Below the pieces are notes generated by a model, which saw only the letters and a program-made list of their open reading frames with translations, made no database searches and was not told the origin of the DNA. 64,000 nt of DNA from Psychroflexus halocasei (GTDB lineage: Bacteria; Bacteroidota; Bacteroidia; Flavobacteriales; Flavobacteriaceae): contig NZ_FNQF01000001.1 in NCBI RefSeq assembly GCF_900107595.1, positions 186,001 through 250,000 on the forward strand, read 5' to 3'. The position numbers were made by a program, and so were the translations under genes. Below, one piece after another: positions 45,228 through 54,978 of the stretch (positions are counted from its first letter, which is position 1; each line of letters opens with the position of its first letter).

Positions 45228-45940
45228 TACTTTAATTTATTTAAATATTGTTTCACAACGTTTTCCAAACCTAAATACATTGCTTCAGAAATCAATGCGT
45301 GACCGATAGAAACTTCTTTTAAAACAGGAATTTGCTCTTTAAAATAAGCGATATTATCAAGTGATAAATCGTGACCGGCGTTCACACCAAGCGCTAAACT
45401 ATCAGCTAAAACAGCACATTCCTTATAAGCTCTTATCGCTGTTAATTTATTATTTTGATAATGTTTCGCATAAGCTTCGGTGTATAATTCAATTCTGTCA
45501 ACACCAGTTTTTTGCGCGCCTGTAATCATGTCTTGATTAGGATCAACAAAAATTGAAGTTCTGATGCCCTCTTTTTTAAAAAGTGAAACTATTTCTTTTA
45601 AATAATCTTCATTTTTTACAGTATCCCAACCAGCGTCTGAGGTTATCGCATCAACAGCATCTGGAACTAAAGTGACCTGCGTAGGCTTGTTGTTCAGGAC
45701 AAGGTCAATAAATTTATCATTAGGGTTTCCTTCAATATTGAATTCGGTTGTTACTACTTTTTTTAAATCAGCAACATCTTGATAAGTAATATGTCTTTCG
45801 TCTGGTCTTGGATGCACAGTAATTCCCTGTGCTCCAAAAGACTCGATACGTTGTGCTGCCTCAACAACATTTGGCATATCGCCACCCCTTGCATTTCTTA
45901 AAGTCGCAATTTTATTTATGTTAACACTAAGTCTTGTCAT
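45227..45940 (-). CDS. pdxJ: Pyridoxine 5'-phosphate synthase
   Basis: 237 residues, standard length. Motifs are [43 protein letters not shown] and [11 protein letters not shown], which line the active site of the TIM-barrel enzyme. It condenses 1-deoxyxylulose 5-phosphate with 3-amino-2-oxopropyl phosphate in vitamin B6 synthesis. It forms an operon with the hydrolase gene and diverges from the CBS-domain gene, with 87 bases between the starts. Confidence 0.96.
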   Translation of the reverse strand: MTRLSVNINKIATLRNARGGDMPNVVEAAQRIESFGAQGITVHPRPDERHITYQDVADLKKVVTTEFNIEGNPNDKFIDLVLNNKPTQVTLVPDAVDAITSDAGWDTVKNEDYLKEIVSLFKKEGIRTSIFVDPNQDMITGAQKTGVDRIELYTEAYAKHYQNNKLTAIRAYKECAVLADSLALGVNAGHDLSLDNIAYFKEQIPVLKEVSIGHALISEAMYLGLENVVKQYLNKLK

Positions 45941-46027
45941 TTTACTAAAATTTAGGTTTCAAACAAAAATACAATCTAAATTAAGATATAGGAGAATAGA
46001 TTTTGTGTATTTTGCACTAAAAAAGCG

Positions 46028-46675
46028 ATGAACTGGTTAAGTCTTGTCAATCCTGACGCTGATGTTTATAATTTTGATGCAAATTTTGAAAGTGAAATCT
46101 TCAAATCTGATGCGTCTCATTTTATCATAACTGAAAAAGATCAGTTTAAGGGATGTTTATCTCGAGAGGCATTAGATTTATCCAAAAAAGATGTTTCACC
46201 GAAAGACTTTACAGACGAATTTGAAATATTTTTCGGTCAAAGCCATCAAAATATTTTGGATATTTTCTCCCTTTTCGCCAATCATCAAACGAACAGACTT
46301 CCTATACTCGGCGATCATCATACATTCATGGGTGTCTTACACCTGAACGATATTTTTGAGATTATAAGTGAAACAAATTTTATTTCTAATAAAGCTGATA
46401 CAATTATCATCCGAAAAAGCTCAATAGATTTTGCATATTCGGAATTGTTTCATTTATTGGAAAGTATGAATGCTAAAATTCTCGGTAGCTTTATCAGTGA
46501 TCACAATTCTGATTTTGTTGAAGTTTTTATCAAAATTAAACATCAAGGTCTTAATGAAATTTTACAAAGCTTGAGACGCTTTAAATACAATATTGTGAGT
46601 CAACATCACGAAGATCAACATGAGATTAAGCTTAAGGAACATTCTGCTTATTTAGATAAATATTTAAACATTTAA
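46028..46675 (+). CDS. CBS-domain protein upstream of nadK
   Basis: 215 residues. The first 130 contain a pair of CBS-like halves (TNRLPILGDHHTFMGVLHLNDIFEI is the clearest). The last 80 (TIIIRKSSIDFAYSELFHLLES and following) look like a small alpha/beta, ACT-like domain that ends in a basic tail. There is no other catalytic motif. It probably senses an adenine nucleotide. It lies seven bases before nadK on the same strand, so a role tied to nucleotide or NAD status is a reasonable guess. Confidence 0.8.
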   Translation: MNWLSLVNPDADVYNFDANFESEIFKSDASHFIITEKDQFKGCLSREALDLSKKDVSPKDFTDEFEIFFGQSHQNILDIFSLFANHQTNRLPILGDHHTFMGVLHLNDIFEIISETNFISNKADTIIIRKSSIDFAYSELFHLLESMNAKILGSFISDHNSDFVEVFIKIKHQGLNEILQSLRRFKYNIVSQHHEDQHEIKLKEHSAYLDKYLNI

Positions 46676-46682
46676 AAAAGTT

Positions 46683-47570
46683 ATGCCTATGAAAGTTGGG
46701 ATTTTCGGACAATCATATTATCCGCAAACGCAAAAGTATCTTCAGCAGCTTTTAGGTGTTTTAAAAAAACATCAAATTGACATTCGTTTTGAGAAGAAAT
46801 ATCTTGAAATGATTATTGCCAATAAGTTCATTGATCCAAGCTCAGATTACGATTCTTTTGAATCACTAGACAAAACTTACGATTTACTCTTCAGTATTGG
46901 GGGCGATGGTACAATCCTTTCTGCTGCAAGTTTGGTTAAAGATTTAGAGATTCCGATTATCGGTATTAATACGGGTCGATTAGGCTTCTTGGCAACCATA
47001 CATGACAACGAAATTGAGTCTCGTATTGAGGAAGTGCTCAACGGTAATTATTCAATTTCCAAGAGAAGCTTAATGAAAGTCGAAGCTTCTGAAAACAACG
47101 AAAAGCTCGGGCCTTTTAATTATGCACTCAACGATCTTGCTATCAATAGAAAAGACACAACTTCAATGATTACGATTGAAGTTTGGCTTAACGGTGAATA
47201 TCTAAATGCTTACTGGGCAGACGGACTAATCATATCAACACCCACAGGATCAACAGGTTATTCTTTAAGTTGTGGTGGCCCCATCATTATTCCAAAAACA
47301 AATAGTTTTGTGATTTCTCCGATTGCTCCTCACAATTTAAACGCGCGACCACTTATTATTCCTGACGACACGGAAGTCAAATTAAGAATATCGAGTCGAG
47401 AAGATAGCTTTTTAGCATCAATTGATGCAAGAACAATCGCAATGCCAAATAATTGTGAAATCTATATCAAAAAAGCAGATTTTAAAATAGGTTTGGCAAC
47501 TCAAAAAGAAGATAGCTTCTTAACAACACTTAGGAAAAAGTTGCTCTGGGGAGAAGATAAACGTAATTAA
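46683..47570 (+). CDS. nadK: NAD kinase
   Basis: 295 residues. GGDGTIL (the NAD kinase glycine-rich motif, near residue 74), TGRLGFLAT, the conserved NDLAINR and the STPTGSTGYSLSCGGP stretch are all present. It phosphorylates NAD to NADP in the cytoplasm using ATP or polyphosphate. A second ATG at 46689 (MKVGIFGQ) is equally plausible as the start. It lies seven bases after the CBS-domain gene. After the stop there are about 100 bases with a promoter for the envelope cluster. Confidence 0.95.
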   Translation: MPMKVGIFGQSYYPQTQKYLQQLLGVLKKHQIDIRFEKKYLEMIIANKFIDPSSDYDSFESLDKTYDLLFSIGGDGTILSAASLVKDLEIPIIGINTGRLGFLATIHDNEIESRIEEVLNGNYSISKRSLMKVEASENNEKLGPFNYALNDLAINRKDTTSMITIEVWLNGEYLNAYWADGLIISTPTGSTGYSLSCGGPIIIPKTNSFVISPIAPHNLNARPLIIPDDTEVKLRISSREDSFLASIDARTIAMPNNCEIYIKKADFKIGLATQKEDSFLTTLRKKLLWGEDKRN

Positions 47571-47618
47571 AAAGCAATAAAAAGTTATAATTTCTGTTTT
47601 AACTACAAATTTTTGAAA

Positions 47619-47653
47619 TTTGCTGAAAGGCAGGACATTATTTTTATATTTGC
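47619..47653 (+). promoter_or_regulatory. Promoter of the DUF6089-uppS-bamA cluster
   Basis: TTTG at 47619-47622, 22 bases, then TATATTTGC at 47645-47653. It precedes the TTG start by 16 bases. Confidence 0.8.
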
Positions 47654-47669
47654 AAACTTTTAAAAACAA

Positions 47670-48389
47670 TTGCTTTTGAGATTATTAATCCTCATGCTTT
47701 TTATCATTACCTCAGCGGTGACTCAGGCTCAAACTTATGAAGCAGGCTTAGTTTTAGGAGGTACCAATTTTGTTGGCGACGTTGGCTCTTCATCCTTTAC
47801 AAATCCTAGTGATTATGCTAAGAAGGATAAGTTTAGCTATGGCGCCATCTTTAAATGGAACCGAAGCCCACGACATGCATTCAGGTTTAGTATTATTCAG
47901 CATCGGACTTTCGGGTATGATCATCTTTCAGAATCTATTGGAAGGCAAAAAAGAGGATATGAGTTTAAGAATAGCCTGACTGAATTTTCAGTTGGACTCG
48001 AGTTTAATTTTTGGGAATGGAATTTACACGATTTTAAACGTCCACAATTTGTTCCCTATGTTTCAACAGGATTAAATTTTTTCATTGCAGACCATTTAGG
48101 TCCAAATGAACCCGAAAAAGAATTGGTCAAAATTGATGAAAACTATAATTTCGCCATTCCTTTAATTTTTGGAATTAAAGGAGCAGTTTCTGAGCGTTTT
48201 GTTATCGCATTAGAGTTTGGTGCGCGTTACGCGTTTACCGATAATCTAGACGGAAGCAATCCGCAAGAATCTATAGAAATAGATGAAATAGTCTCGTTTG
48301 GAAATCAAAATATGAATGATTGGTATATCTTTGGAGGTGTCACTCTAACTTATACTTTTGGCCGAAAGCCTTGTTATTGTAAATTTTAA
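47670..48389 (+). CDS. DUF6089-family outer-membrane protein, TTG start
   Basis: About 239 residues. The signal peptide reads LLILMLFIITSAVTQAQTYEAG and the mature part is a beta-barrel-like sequence with GVTLTYTFGRKPCYCKF at the C-terminus. The only plausible starts are TTG at 47670 or TTG at 47676; the first ATG (47694) would leave the signal peptide without a charged start. The promoter -7 box at 47645-47653 fits either TTG. In flavobacteria this family precedes uppS-bamA, but its role is not known. Its stop overlaps the uppS ATG by one base. Confidence 0.85.
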   Translation: MLLRLLILMLFIITSAVTQAQTYEAGLVLGGTNFVGDVGSSSFTNPSDYAKKDKFSYGAIFKWNRSPRHAFRFSIIQHRTFGYDHLSESIGRQKRGYEFKNSLTEFSVGLEFNFWEWNLHDFKRPQFVPYVSTGLNFFIADHLGPNEPEKELVKIDENYNFAIPLIFGIKGAVSERFVIALEFGARYAFTDNLDGSNPQESIEIDEIVSFGNQNMNDWYIFGGVTLTYTFGRKPCYCKF

Positions 48390-49126
48390 TGGAATACAAA
48401 TCTCACATAAATAAAGAAAAATTACCGCAGCACATTGCTATCATTATGGATGGTAATGGTCGTTGGGCAAAAAAACAAGGTTTATTGAGATCTGTAGGAC
48501 ATGAGAAAGGAACAAAATCTGTTCGTGAAGTTGTTGAGGGTTGCGCTGAAATTGGCATTAAAAACTTAACACTTTATGCATTTTCAACCGAAAACTGGAA
48601 CAGGCCTAAACTAGAAGTTAAAACATTGATGCGTCTTCTGGTTTCTTCACTCAAAAAAGAAATTAAAACATTACAAGACAACGATATTAGCCTAAATGCT
48701 GTTGGCTGTTTAAATAATTTACCTTCTAAAGCAAAAAAAGAGTTAGAAGAAGTTATTGAGAAAACAGCTCATAATAAACACATGACACTGACACTAGCAC
48801 TGAGTTATGGTTCAAGAGAAGAACTTGTCAATGCCGTCAAAAACATTTCAGAAGAAGTAAAAAATAATCAATTAAACATATCGGAAATTTCGGAAGAAAC
48901 AATCAACACGCACCTTTACACAAAAAATTTGCCAGATGTTGATTTGATGATTCGTACGAGTGGTGAACAACGCATTAGTAATTTTTTGTTATGGCAAATG
49001 GCCTATGCGGAATTTTATTTTACGCCAGTTCTGTGGCCTGATTTTAGTAAAGAAGATTTATTTGAAGCTATATTTAAATATCAAAAAAGAGAAAGAAGAT
49101 TTGGAAAAACTAGTGAACAACTATAA
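48389..49126 (+). CDS. uppS: Undecaprenyl-diphosphate synthase
   Basis: 245 residues, normal length. HIAIIMDGNGRWAKKQG (substrate and Mg2+ site), LTLYAFSTENWNRP and the C-terminal RTSGEQRISNFLLWQMAYAEF are hallmark cis-prenyltransferase motifs. It makes the C55 lipid carrier for peptidoglycan and other wall polymers from farnesyl and isopentenyl diphosphates. It overlaps the gene before it by one base and the start of bamA by about 14 bases, so the cluster is tightly coupled. The isoprenoid precursors are supplied by the mevalonate pathway genes in this same window. Confidence 0.96.
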   Translation: MEYKSHINKEKLPQHIAIIMDGNGRWAKKQGLLRSVGHEKGTKSVREVVEGCAEIGIKNLTLYAFSTENWNRPKLEVKTLMRLLVSSLKKEIKTLQDNDISLNAVGCLNNLPSKAKKELEEVIEKTAHNKHMTLTLALSYGSREELVNAVKNISEEVKNNQLNISEISEETINTHLYTKNLPDVDLMIRTSGEQRISNFLLWQMAYAEFYFTPVLWPDFSKEDLFEAIFKYQKRERRFGKTSEQL

Positions 49127-51713
49127 GACCTTGAGATTAAATTACACATTAATCTTAGGCTTATTTCTTAGCATTTTCGGCATCATGTCAAAAAGCAGTC
49201 AAGCCCAAGACTTGCCAATTTCTAACGCTAAGAAATATGAACTTGCTGAAATCAAAGTCACTGGCTCAACCAGCTATAACGAGAGCACCGTTATTGCATT
49301 TACAGGCTTAAAAGTTGGGGATGAACTTTACATTCCTGGTGATAAGCTGAGTAAGGTTTTAAAGAAACTATGGGATTTAGGTCTTTTTAGCGATATTAAT
49401 TTCTATATCACTAAAATTGAAGATGGTAAAGCTCACTTAGAACTCGAAATTGTTGAAGTTCCTAAACTTGAAAATGTGAAAGTTAGGGGTATCAAGGAAC
49501 GTAAACGTAAGGATATTATCAAAGATTTTGATGTTGAGAAAGGAACAAAACTGACTGACAACTTTAAAATTAAGCTCAAAAACAATATTGAGAAAAAGTA
49601 CCGAGAAAAAGGCTTCCTTAATGCCAATGCAGATATTATTACTTCTGAATCTAACGATAGTCTTAGTCAAGAAAATAAAGTTAATTTACTAATCAATATT
49701 GACAAAGGTGAAAAAGTAAAAGTTGCCGAATTCAATTTTTCTGGCAATGAAAAGTTTAGTGACAGAAAACTAAGAGGTATTGCGACAACAAAACAAAAGA
49801 ACTTTTTCAGATTTTGGAAACGCTCTAAATTTTTAGAAGACGAATACAAAACAAGTAAAGAAGACATCATTAAGTTTTACAAGGAAAAAGGATACCGTGA
49901 TGCTAGAGTCGTCTCTGACACCATGTATAGCCAAGATGGAACTGATGATGTAATTGTCAACGTTGATTTAAATGAAGGTGACAGATATTATTTTGGTAAA
50001 ATTAAATTCTTAGGTAACAGTATTTATACTGATCAACAGCTCAATCAGATTTTAGGTATTCGCGAAGGTGACCCATACAACGGTACAATTTTGCAGAATA
50101 AAATTGCGAATAAAGAAAAACCAGATGCGCAAGACATCACTAACCTTTACCAAAACAATGGTTATTTGTTCTCAAATATTACTCCAGTTGAAACAAAAAT
50201 TTATAATGATACCATTGATTTTGAAATCAGAATCCATGAAGGTAAACTAGCTTATTTTAATAACATCACTGTTGTTGGAAATAATAAAACAAACGATCAC
50301 GTTATTTACCGAAACTTAAGAACACGTCCAGGACAAGTCTATAGCAAACAAGATGTTGTCAATACTGTACGTGAACTTGGTCAATTAGGATTCTTTAACC
50401 CAGAAAATTTAAATCCTGAATTCCAAAATGTGGATCCTCAATCAGGAACATTAGATTTAGAATATGTTGTTGAAGAACAAGGAAGCAGTCAAATCGAACT
50501 TCAAGGAGGTTACGGCGGTGGAGGCTTTATTGGAACATTAGGTTTAAAATTCAATAACTTCTCAATCAGAAATATTTTTAATAAAGATGCTTACAAGCCC
50601 ATTCCAATGGGTGACGGACAATCGCTTTCATTAAGAGCGCAAGCAAGTATCTCTTTTCAAAATTACAGTTTATCATTTGTAGAACCTTGGTTGGGTGGTA
50701 AAAGACCTGTACAACTTTCGGTATCCTTATCGCATACAATTCAGTATCTATACAACCCGATTACAAGAGACGCTGATAGTGACAGAAGCTTCTCCATTAC
50801 AGGAATCAACGTTGGTTTTGCTAAACGTTTAAGAGAACCTGATCAATACTTCACGATTTCTTCAGCGATTGGTTACCAGCATTTCAGCATGAACAACTAT
50901 AATATTGGTTTGTTTAGATTCCCTGACGGTACATCTGAAAACTTTACAATCACTTTGGGTATCAATAGAGACAACACTTTTAAAAACCCAATTTTCCCAC
51001 TTGGTGGATCAAAATTTGATTTCTCTGTGAAATTTACACCACCATATTCTGCTTTTAATAATGTTGACTATTCCGAATTGAAAAAAGAAAGAGCAACAGC
51101 AATTGAAAATGGAAATGATAAAAGAGTTTCGCAAATTGATCAAGAAAGATTTAATTGGTTAGAATTTTATAAAGTTAAATTCTCTGCAGATTGGTATAAC
51201 AAAATTGTTGGAGATTTAGTTTTAAGAACAAAATTTGAATTCGGTTTCTTAGGTGCTTATAACAACGATAGAGGAATTCCTCCGTTTGAAAGATTCTTCT
51301 TGGGTGGTGATGGATTAGCAGGTTACGCACTTGATGGTCGTGAAATTGTCTCTTTAAGAGGTTACCCAAACCAGTCAGTCGTTCCTAAATCAAGAACTGT
51401 CAATGGTGAAGAAACATTTAACGATGGTGCAACAATTTACAATAAGTATACAATGGAGCTGAGATACCCAATTACATTAAAACCTACAGCTTCAATTTAT
51501 GCATTGACATTCTTAGAAGGCGGTGCAACTTATGATAATTTCAAAAATTTCTCTCCATTTGAATTAACACGTTCAGCTGGGGCAGGATTAAGGATCTTTA
51601 TGCCTGCATTTGGTTTGCTAGGTATTGACTTTGGCTACGGCTTTGACCCAGTTCCAGGTACTTCAGGTGCCAATGGATGGGAAACTCATTTTATTATCGG
51701 ACAACAATTCTAG
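49113..51713 (+). CDS. bamA: Outer-membrane protein assembly factor BamA, non-AUG start
   Basis: About 866 residues. After a signal peptide ending near SSQAQD there are five POTRA-type repeats (for example VKVAEFNFSGNEKFSDRKLRG and YYFGKIKFLGNSIYTDQQLNQ). A 16-strand beta-barrel with the SFNRDNTFKNP-type IFPLGGSKFDF motif and FFLGGDGLAGYALDGRE follows. It inserts beta-barrel proteins into the outer membrane. The frame is open back into uppS, but the credible starts are GTG at 49113 (chosen, overlaps uppS) or TTG at 49131 (MRLNYTLILGLF). No ATG gives a complete signal peptide. Confidence 0.93.
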   Translation: MNNYKTLRLNYTLILGLFLSIFGIMSKSSQAQDLPISNAKKYELAEIKVTGSTSYNESTVIAFTGLKVGDELYIPGDKLSKVLKKLWDLGLFSDINFYITKIEDGKAHLELEIVEVPKLENVKVRGIKERKRKDIIKDFDVEKGTKLTDNFKIKLKNNIEKKYREKGFLNANADIITSESNDSLSQENKVNLLINIDKGEKVKVAEFNFSGNEKFSDRKLRGIATTKQKNFFRFWKRSKFLEDEYKTSKEDIIKFYKEKGYRDARVVSDTMYSQDGTDDVIVNVDLNEGDRYYFGKIKFLGNSIYTDQQLNQILGIREGDPYNGTILQNKIANKEKPDAQDITNLYQNNGYLFSNITPVETKIYNDTIDFEIRIHEGKLAYFNNITVVGNNKTNDHVIYRNLRTRPGQVYSKQDVVNTVRELGQLGFFNPENLNPEFQNVDPQSGTLDLEYVVEEQGSSQIELQGGYGGGGFIGTLGLKFNNFSIRNIFNKDAYKPIPMGDGQSLSLRAQASISFQNYSLSFVEPWLGGKRPVQLSVSLSHTIQYLYNPITRDADSDRSFSITGINVGFAKRLREPDQYFTISSAIGYQHFSMNNYNIGLFRFPDGTSENFTITLGINRDNTFKNPIFPLGGSKFDFSVKFTPPYSAFNNVDYSELKKERATAIENGNDKRVSQIDQERFNWLEFYKVKFSADWYNKIVGDLVLRTKFEFGFLGAYNNDRGIPPFERFFLGGDGLAGYALDGREIVSLRGYPNQSVVPKSRTVNGEETFNDGATIYNKYTMELRYPITLKPTASIYALTFLEGGATYDNFKNFSPFELTRSAGAGLRIFMPAFGLLGIDFGYGFDPVPGTSGANGWETHFIIGQQF

Positions 51714-51719
51714 ATTGGC

Positions 51720-52538
51720 ATGGTTTTTTCTTATAAACAAAACAAGTTCTTATATTTATTGCTTTTCACTTTGATTAGCATAGCGGTAACCGCACAACGC
51801 GGAAACAAAATTGCTTACGTTGACATGGATTATATCTTAGAGCAAGTTCCTGAGTACAGGCAGTCTCAAGATAATCTCAATCAGCGTGTTCAGAAATGGA
51901 AAACTGACATTGCAAAAAAGCAACAAAAAATCGATCAGTTAAAAGAAGAATTAAATGCTGAAAGACCTTTGTTGACACCTCAACTCATTGAGGAGTTAGA
52001 AGATGAGATAAGTTTTCTTGAAGATGAACTTCTAGCGTATAGAAATGATAAATTTGGTGTTGAAGGAAAGTATATCACTCAAAAGAGACAATTAATTCAA
52101 CCTATTCAAGATCAAGTTTTCAACGCAATACAAGATATTGGTGATAGCAGAAACTATGATTTTATCTTTGAAAATTCAGCTGATGCTCTCATGTTATTCT
52201 CTGCAAAGAGACATGATTTAAGCGATGTTGTTTTAAAAATGATTCAGATCAATGCACGTGGTAATAAAGATACTGAAGAAGTTTTAGAAGAATTAGATCA
52301 GTACAAATCTGTTGAGAAAGCAGAGCAAGACGAAAAGAAAGAAGCAGAAAGAGAAGCCGCTAAAGAAAAGAAGAAGCAAGAGAGAGAAGATATTATGAGT
52401 GAGCGCCAGAGAAAAGTAGATTCACTTCGCGCTGATAGAGAAAGAAAATTTGAAGAAAGAAGGCAGAAAATATTAAAGCAAAGAGCAGAAAGACAGAGAG
52501 AAAGAGATTCGATAAAAAAAGCCAGAGAAAACGATTAA
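51720..52538 (+). CDS. OmpH/Skp-family periplasmic chaperone with long charged tail
   Basis: 272 residues. A signal peptide ends near VTAQRG, followed by KIAYVDMDYILEQVPEY, the OmpH/Skp N-terminal strand, and then a long coiled coil. Compared with the shorter neighbour (171 residues), it carries an extra C-terminal stretch (about 195-272) of Lys/Arg/Glu-rich helix (for example KEAEREAAKEKKKQERED). It should hold unfolded outer-membrane proteins en route to BamA. It starts six bases after the bamA stop. Confidence 0.9.
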   Translation: MVFSYKQNKFLYLLLFTLISIAVTAQRGNKIAYVDMDYILEQVPEYRQSQDNLNQRVQKWKTDIAKKQQKIDQLKEELNAERPLLTPQLIEELEDEISFLEDELLAYRNDKFGVEGKYITQKRQLIQPIQDQVFNAIQDIGDSRNYDFIFENSADALMLFSAKRHDLSDVVLKMIQINARGNKDTEEVLEELDQYKSVEKAEQDEKKEAEREAAKEKKKQEREDIMSERQRKVDSLRADRERKFEERRQKILKQRAERQRERDSIKKAREND

Positions 52539-52571
52539 TACTAAATAAACAATAATTTAAAAACTAAAAAA

Positions 52572-53087
52572 ATGAACAAAATCAAATCAATATTAATTGC
52601 ATTGACATTGACCTTAAGTTTAGGTTTCGCAGCAACAACGCAAGCACAATCTAAAGTTGCACACATCAACGCTCAAGAATTTATTGAAAATTTACCAAGC
52701 TACAACAATGCGATGTCTCAATTACAAAAATTAGAACAAAGCTACCGTAGCGATATTGATGCGACACTTAAAGAAGCTCAGAAAAAAAATCAACAATATC
52801 AATCTGAAGCTGAAACGGTAACGCGTGAGGAAAATGAAAAAAGAGCGATGGAATTGCAAGAGATGGAGCAGTCAATCCGTGAATACCAACAAACTGCTAG
52901 TCAAGAAATCCAAAAGAAAAGAGAAGAGCTTTTAAGACCTGTTCTTGAAAAAGCAAGAGAAGTGATTCAACAAGTTGCTCGTGAAAAAGGTTACGAGTAT
53001 GTTTTTGACTCTTCAACAGGAGCTGGTGTTTTGATGGCTGATGGTTACGATTTAATGGACGATGCTAAAGCAGCAATCGGAGAGTAA
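52572..53087 (+). CDS. OmpH/Skp-family periplasmic chaperone (short form)
   Basis: 171 residues. Signal peptide MNKIKSILIALTLTLSLGFA (to about residue 24), then KVAHINAQEFIENLPSYNNA and a Gln/Glu-rich coiled coil, closing with EYVFDSSTGAGVLMADGYDL. Standard length for the family. A paralogue of the preceding gene, it lies 33 bases downstream and is followed by a terminator that ends the uppS-bamA-ompH unit. It is likely to work with BamA on outer-membrane protein delivery. Confidence 0.92.
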   Translation: MNKIKSILIALTLTLSLGFAATTQAQSKVAHINAQEFIENLPSYNNAMSQLQKLEQSYRSDIDATLKEAQKKNQQYQSEAETVTREENEKRAMELQEMEQSIREYQQTASQEIQKKREELLRPVLEKAREVIQQVAREKGYEYVFDSSTGAGVLMADGYDLMDDAKAAIGE

Positions 53088-53113
53088 TTAAATTTTACAC
53101 ATAATCTTATTAT

Positions 53114-53142
53114 AAAAATGACCAATAATCTTGGTCATTTTT
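53114..53142 (+). terminator. Terminator after the second ompH gene
   Basis: A 12-bp stem (arms 53114-53125 and 53131-53142) leads into a T-rich tail. It separates the envelope cluster from murI. Confidence 0.8.
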
Positions 53143-53168
53143 TATTTTTATACGAAACTTAAACAATT

Positions 53169-53960
53169 GTGTCAATAAAAGATTTTCCCATTGGTGTATT
53201 TGATTCTGGTGTTGGTGGCACATCAATTTTAAAGGAATTGATGAAAGCTTTACCTCATGAGCGCTTTATCTATTTAGCAGATAGTAAAAATGCACCTTAT
53301 GGCACAAAACCAGTTGATGAAATCATTAAACTCAGTCAAAAAAACACAACACATCTAATTTCTAAGAAAGTAAAACTTATTGTCGTCGCTTGCAATACAG
53401 CAACGACAAACGCGATTTCTATACTACGAGAAAGTCACCAACTTCCATTTATCGGGATTGAACCTGCTATTAAACCCGCAGCTTTACAAACAAAATCTAA
53501 AAGTATTGGAATTTTAGCAACAAAAGGAACACTGAGTAGTGCTTTGTTTGAAAAGGCTTCAGAACTCTTTAAAAAAGATATTAACATCACCGAAGTTGAA
53601 GGAAAAGGAATCGTTGAGGCTGTAGAAAATGGAGAGACAGAAAATAAAGATTTTCAGAAAAACTTAAAAAAACAAGTTGACATATTTAAAGACAATGCAA
53701 TTGATTGCTTGGTTTTAGGCTGCACTCATTATCCTTACATTAAAAAAGATTTAAAAATTTTATTACCTGGTATTAAAATCATAGATTCAGGTTATGCTGT
53801 TGCTAAACAGACAAAAAGAATTCTGATTGATAATAAAATTCTTCAAGATGAGCCTAAAAAACAAATTGTTGACATTTATACAAATGCCAACAATTTAAAA
53901 GTTATTGATCAGATTTTTAAAAACCAGACTAAAGTCAATTGTCAGTTTTTAGATTTCTAA
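53169..53960 (+). CDS. murI: Glutamate racemase, GTG start
   Basis: 263 residues. DSGVGGTSIL, SKNAPYGTK, ACNTATTNA and GCTHYPYI carry the two catalytic cysteines and their partners. It makes D-glutamate for peptidoglycan. The start is GTG at 53169 (MSIKDFPIGVFDSG); no ATG precedes the first motif. It lies 27 bases after a terminator and converges on the PorP/SprF gene with only three bases between stops. Confidence 0.95.
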   Translation: MSIKDFPIGVFDSGVGGTSILKELMKALPHERFIYLADSKNAPYGTKPVDEIIKLSQKNTTHLISKKVKLIVVACNTATTNAISILRESHQLPFIGIEPAIKPAALQTKSKSIGILATKGTLSSALFEKASELFKKDINITEVEGKGIVEAVENGETENKDFQKNLKKQVDIFKDNAIDCLVLGCTHYPYIKKDLKILLPGIKIIDSGYAVAKQTKRILIDNKILQDEPKKQIVDIYTNANNLKVIDQIFKNQTKVNCQFLDF

Positions 53961-53963
53961 TTC

Positions 53964-54977
53964 TTATTTCAAGAATGGACAGTTACATTTATAACGTCTT
54001 TTATTTTCTCCAAAGTTGATACCCAAAGTGATTTGATGAAATCCAGAATTTGAAAGAACAACTGAATTCGCTTGATATGTGTACATATAAGCAAACATAA
54101 AACGATCATAAGTTACACCAACAAATGGAGATAAATTTTGGTAATTATCTGCGGTTTCAACCTCACCAGAGGCGTTATTAAACTCGGCTGCATCTATTGC
54201 TCTTCTGTATGATAATCCGCCCCAGAAGTTGCCAAAAGGCGTCATATAATAGGCTTTGAAGTTAACATCTATGTTAGATTCAGCAGTTTCATCTTTGTAA
54301 TGGTACATCAAAGAAGGCTCAAATGACCATTTTGATAAATCTCTATTAAACGTATAACCAAAAGAAGCTAAATATTGTCTTTGATTATCAGTTTCGTAAA
54401 CATCAGTAAATATCTTTCTCTCTTGCGGCATGATATTTTTAACAGTCGCATGTAGAAAAAACTCTCCATATAAATATGATAAGCCAAAGTCTAAATTAAA
54501 ATAAGCATCTGTTTGCTCAACACCTGTAATAATAGGATCAGGATTTTCTATATTGCTCAAATCTGATTCATCCAACTTTTCTTGAGAAAAGCCAAGATTC
54601 ATTCCAAAGGATAAAATATTCGCTTTTTCGTTAACATTAGAAAAAGGAATATGATAAGCAAATGTTGCCAATGCGCCTTGTTGAGAAAAACGTCCATTTG
54701 AATCTTTAAAAAGAATTCCGCCTACACCTACATTCTCCCCTATTCGTCCATTAATACTTGCAGTGTATAATGCTGGTGCGTCATCAACATCGAACCATTG
54801 CTGACGACCTGTCAATCTAATTTTGTTTTCAGAAGAAGCACCTGCCATTGAAGGATGGATCAAATAATAGTTATCAGTTAAATAATCCTTATAAATCGGT
54901 AGTCCGCGTTCTTGTGCCGTTAGTGAGATTGTAAAAAGTATTAATAATAATACAAAGGGGTTTTTATGTATTGTCAT
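53964..54977 (-). CDS. PorP/SprF-family type IX secretion membrane protein
   Basis: 337 residues. A signal peptide (MTIHKNPFVLLLILFTISLTAQ) is followed by LIHPSMAG, the conserved PorP/SprF N-terminal motif, and a predicted 14-strand-like barrel ending in HQITLGINFGENKRRYKCNCPF. Proteins of this family are the dedicated outer-membrane partners for cargo with type B sorting domains. It starts one base after the stop of the giant adhesin gene, which has exactly such a domain, so the two form a cargo-partner pair. Confidence 0.91.
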   Translation of the reverse strand: MTIHKNPFVLLLILFTISLTAQERGLPIYKDYLTDNYYLIHPSMAGASSENKIRLTGRQQWFDVDDAPALYTASINGRIGENVGVGGILFKDSNGRFSQQGALATFAYHIPFSNVNEKANILSFGMNLGFSQEKLDESDLSNIENPDPIITGVEQTDAYFNLDFGLSYLYGEFFLHATVKNIMPQERKIFTDVYETDNQRQYLASFGYTFNRDLSKWSFEPSLMYHYKDETAESNIDVNFKAYYMTPFGNFWGGLSYRRAIDAAEFNNASGEVETADNYQNLSPFVGVTYDRFMFAYMYTYQANSVVLSNSGFHQITLGINFGENKRRYKCNCPFLK

Positions 54978-54978
54978 C

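Noticed and set aside
48960-49112. Longer bamA start at 48960
   Set aside because: The extension lies wholly inside uppS in another frame, and the signal peptide begins only after 49113.
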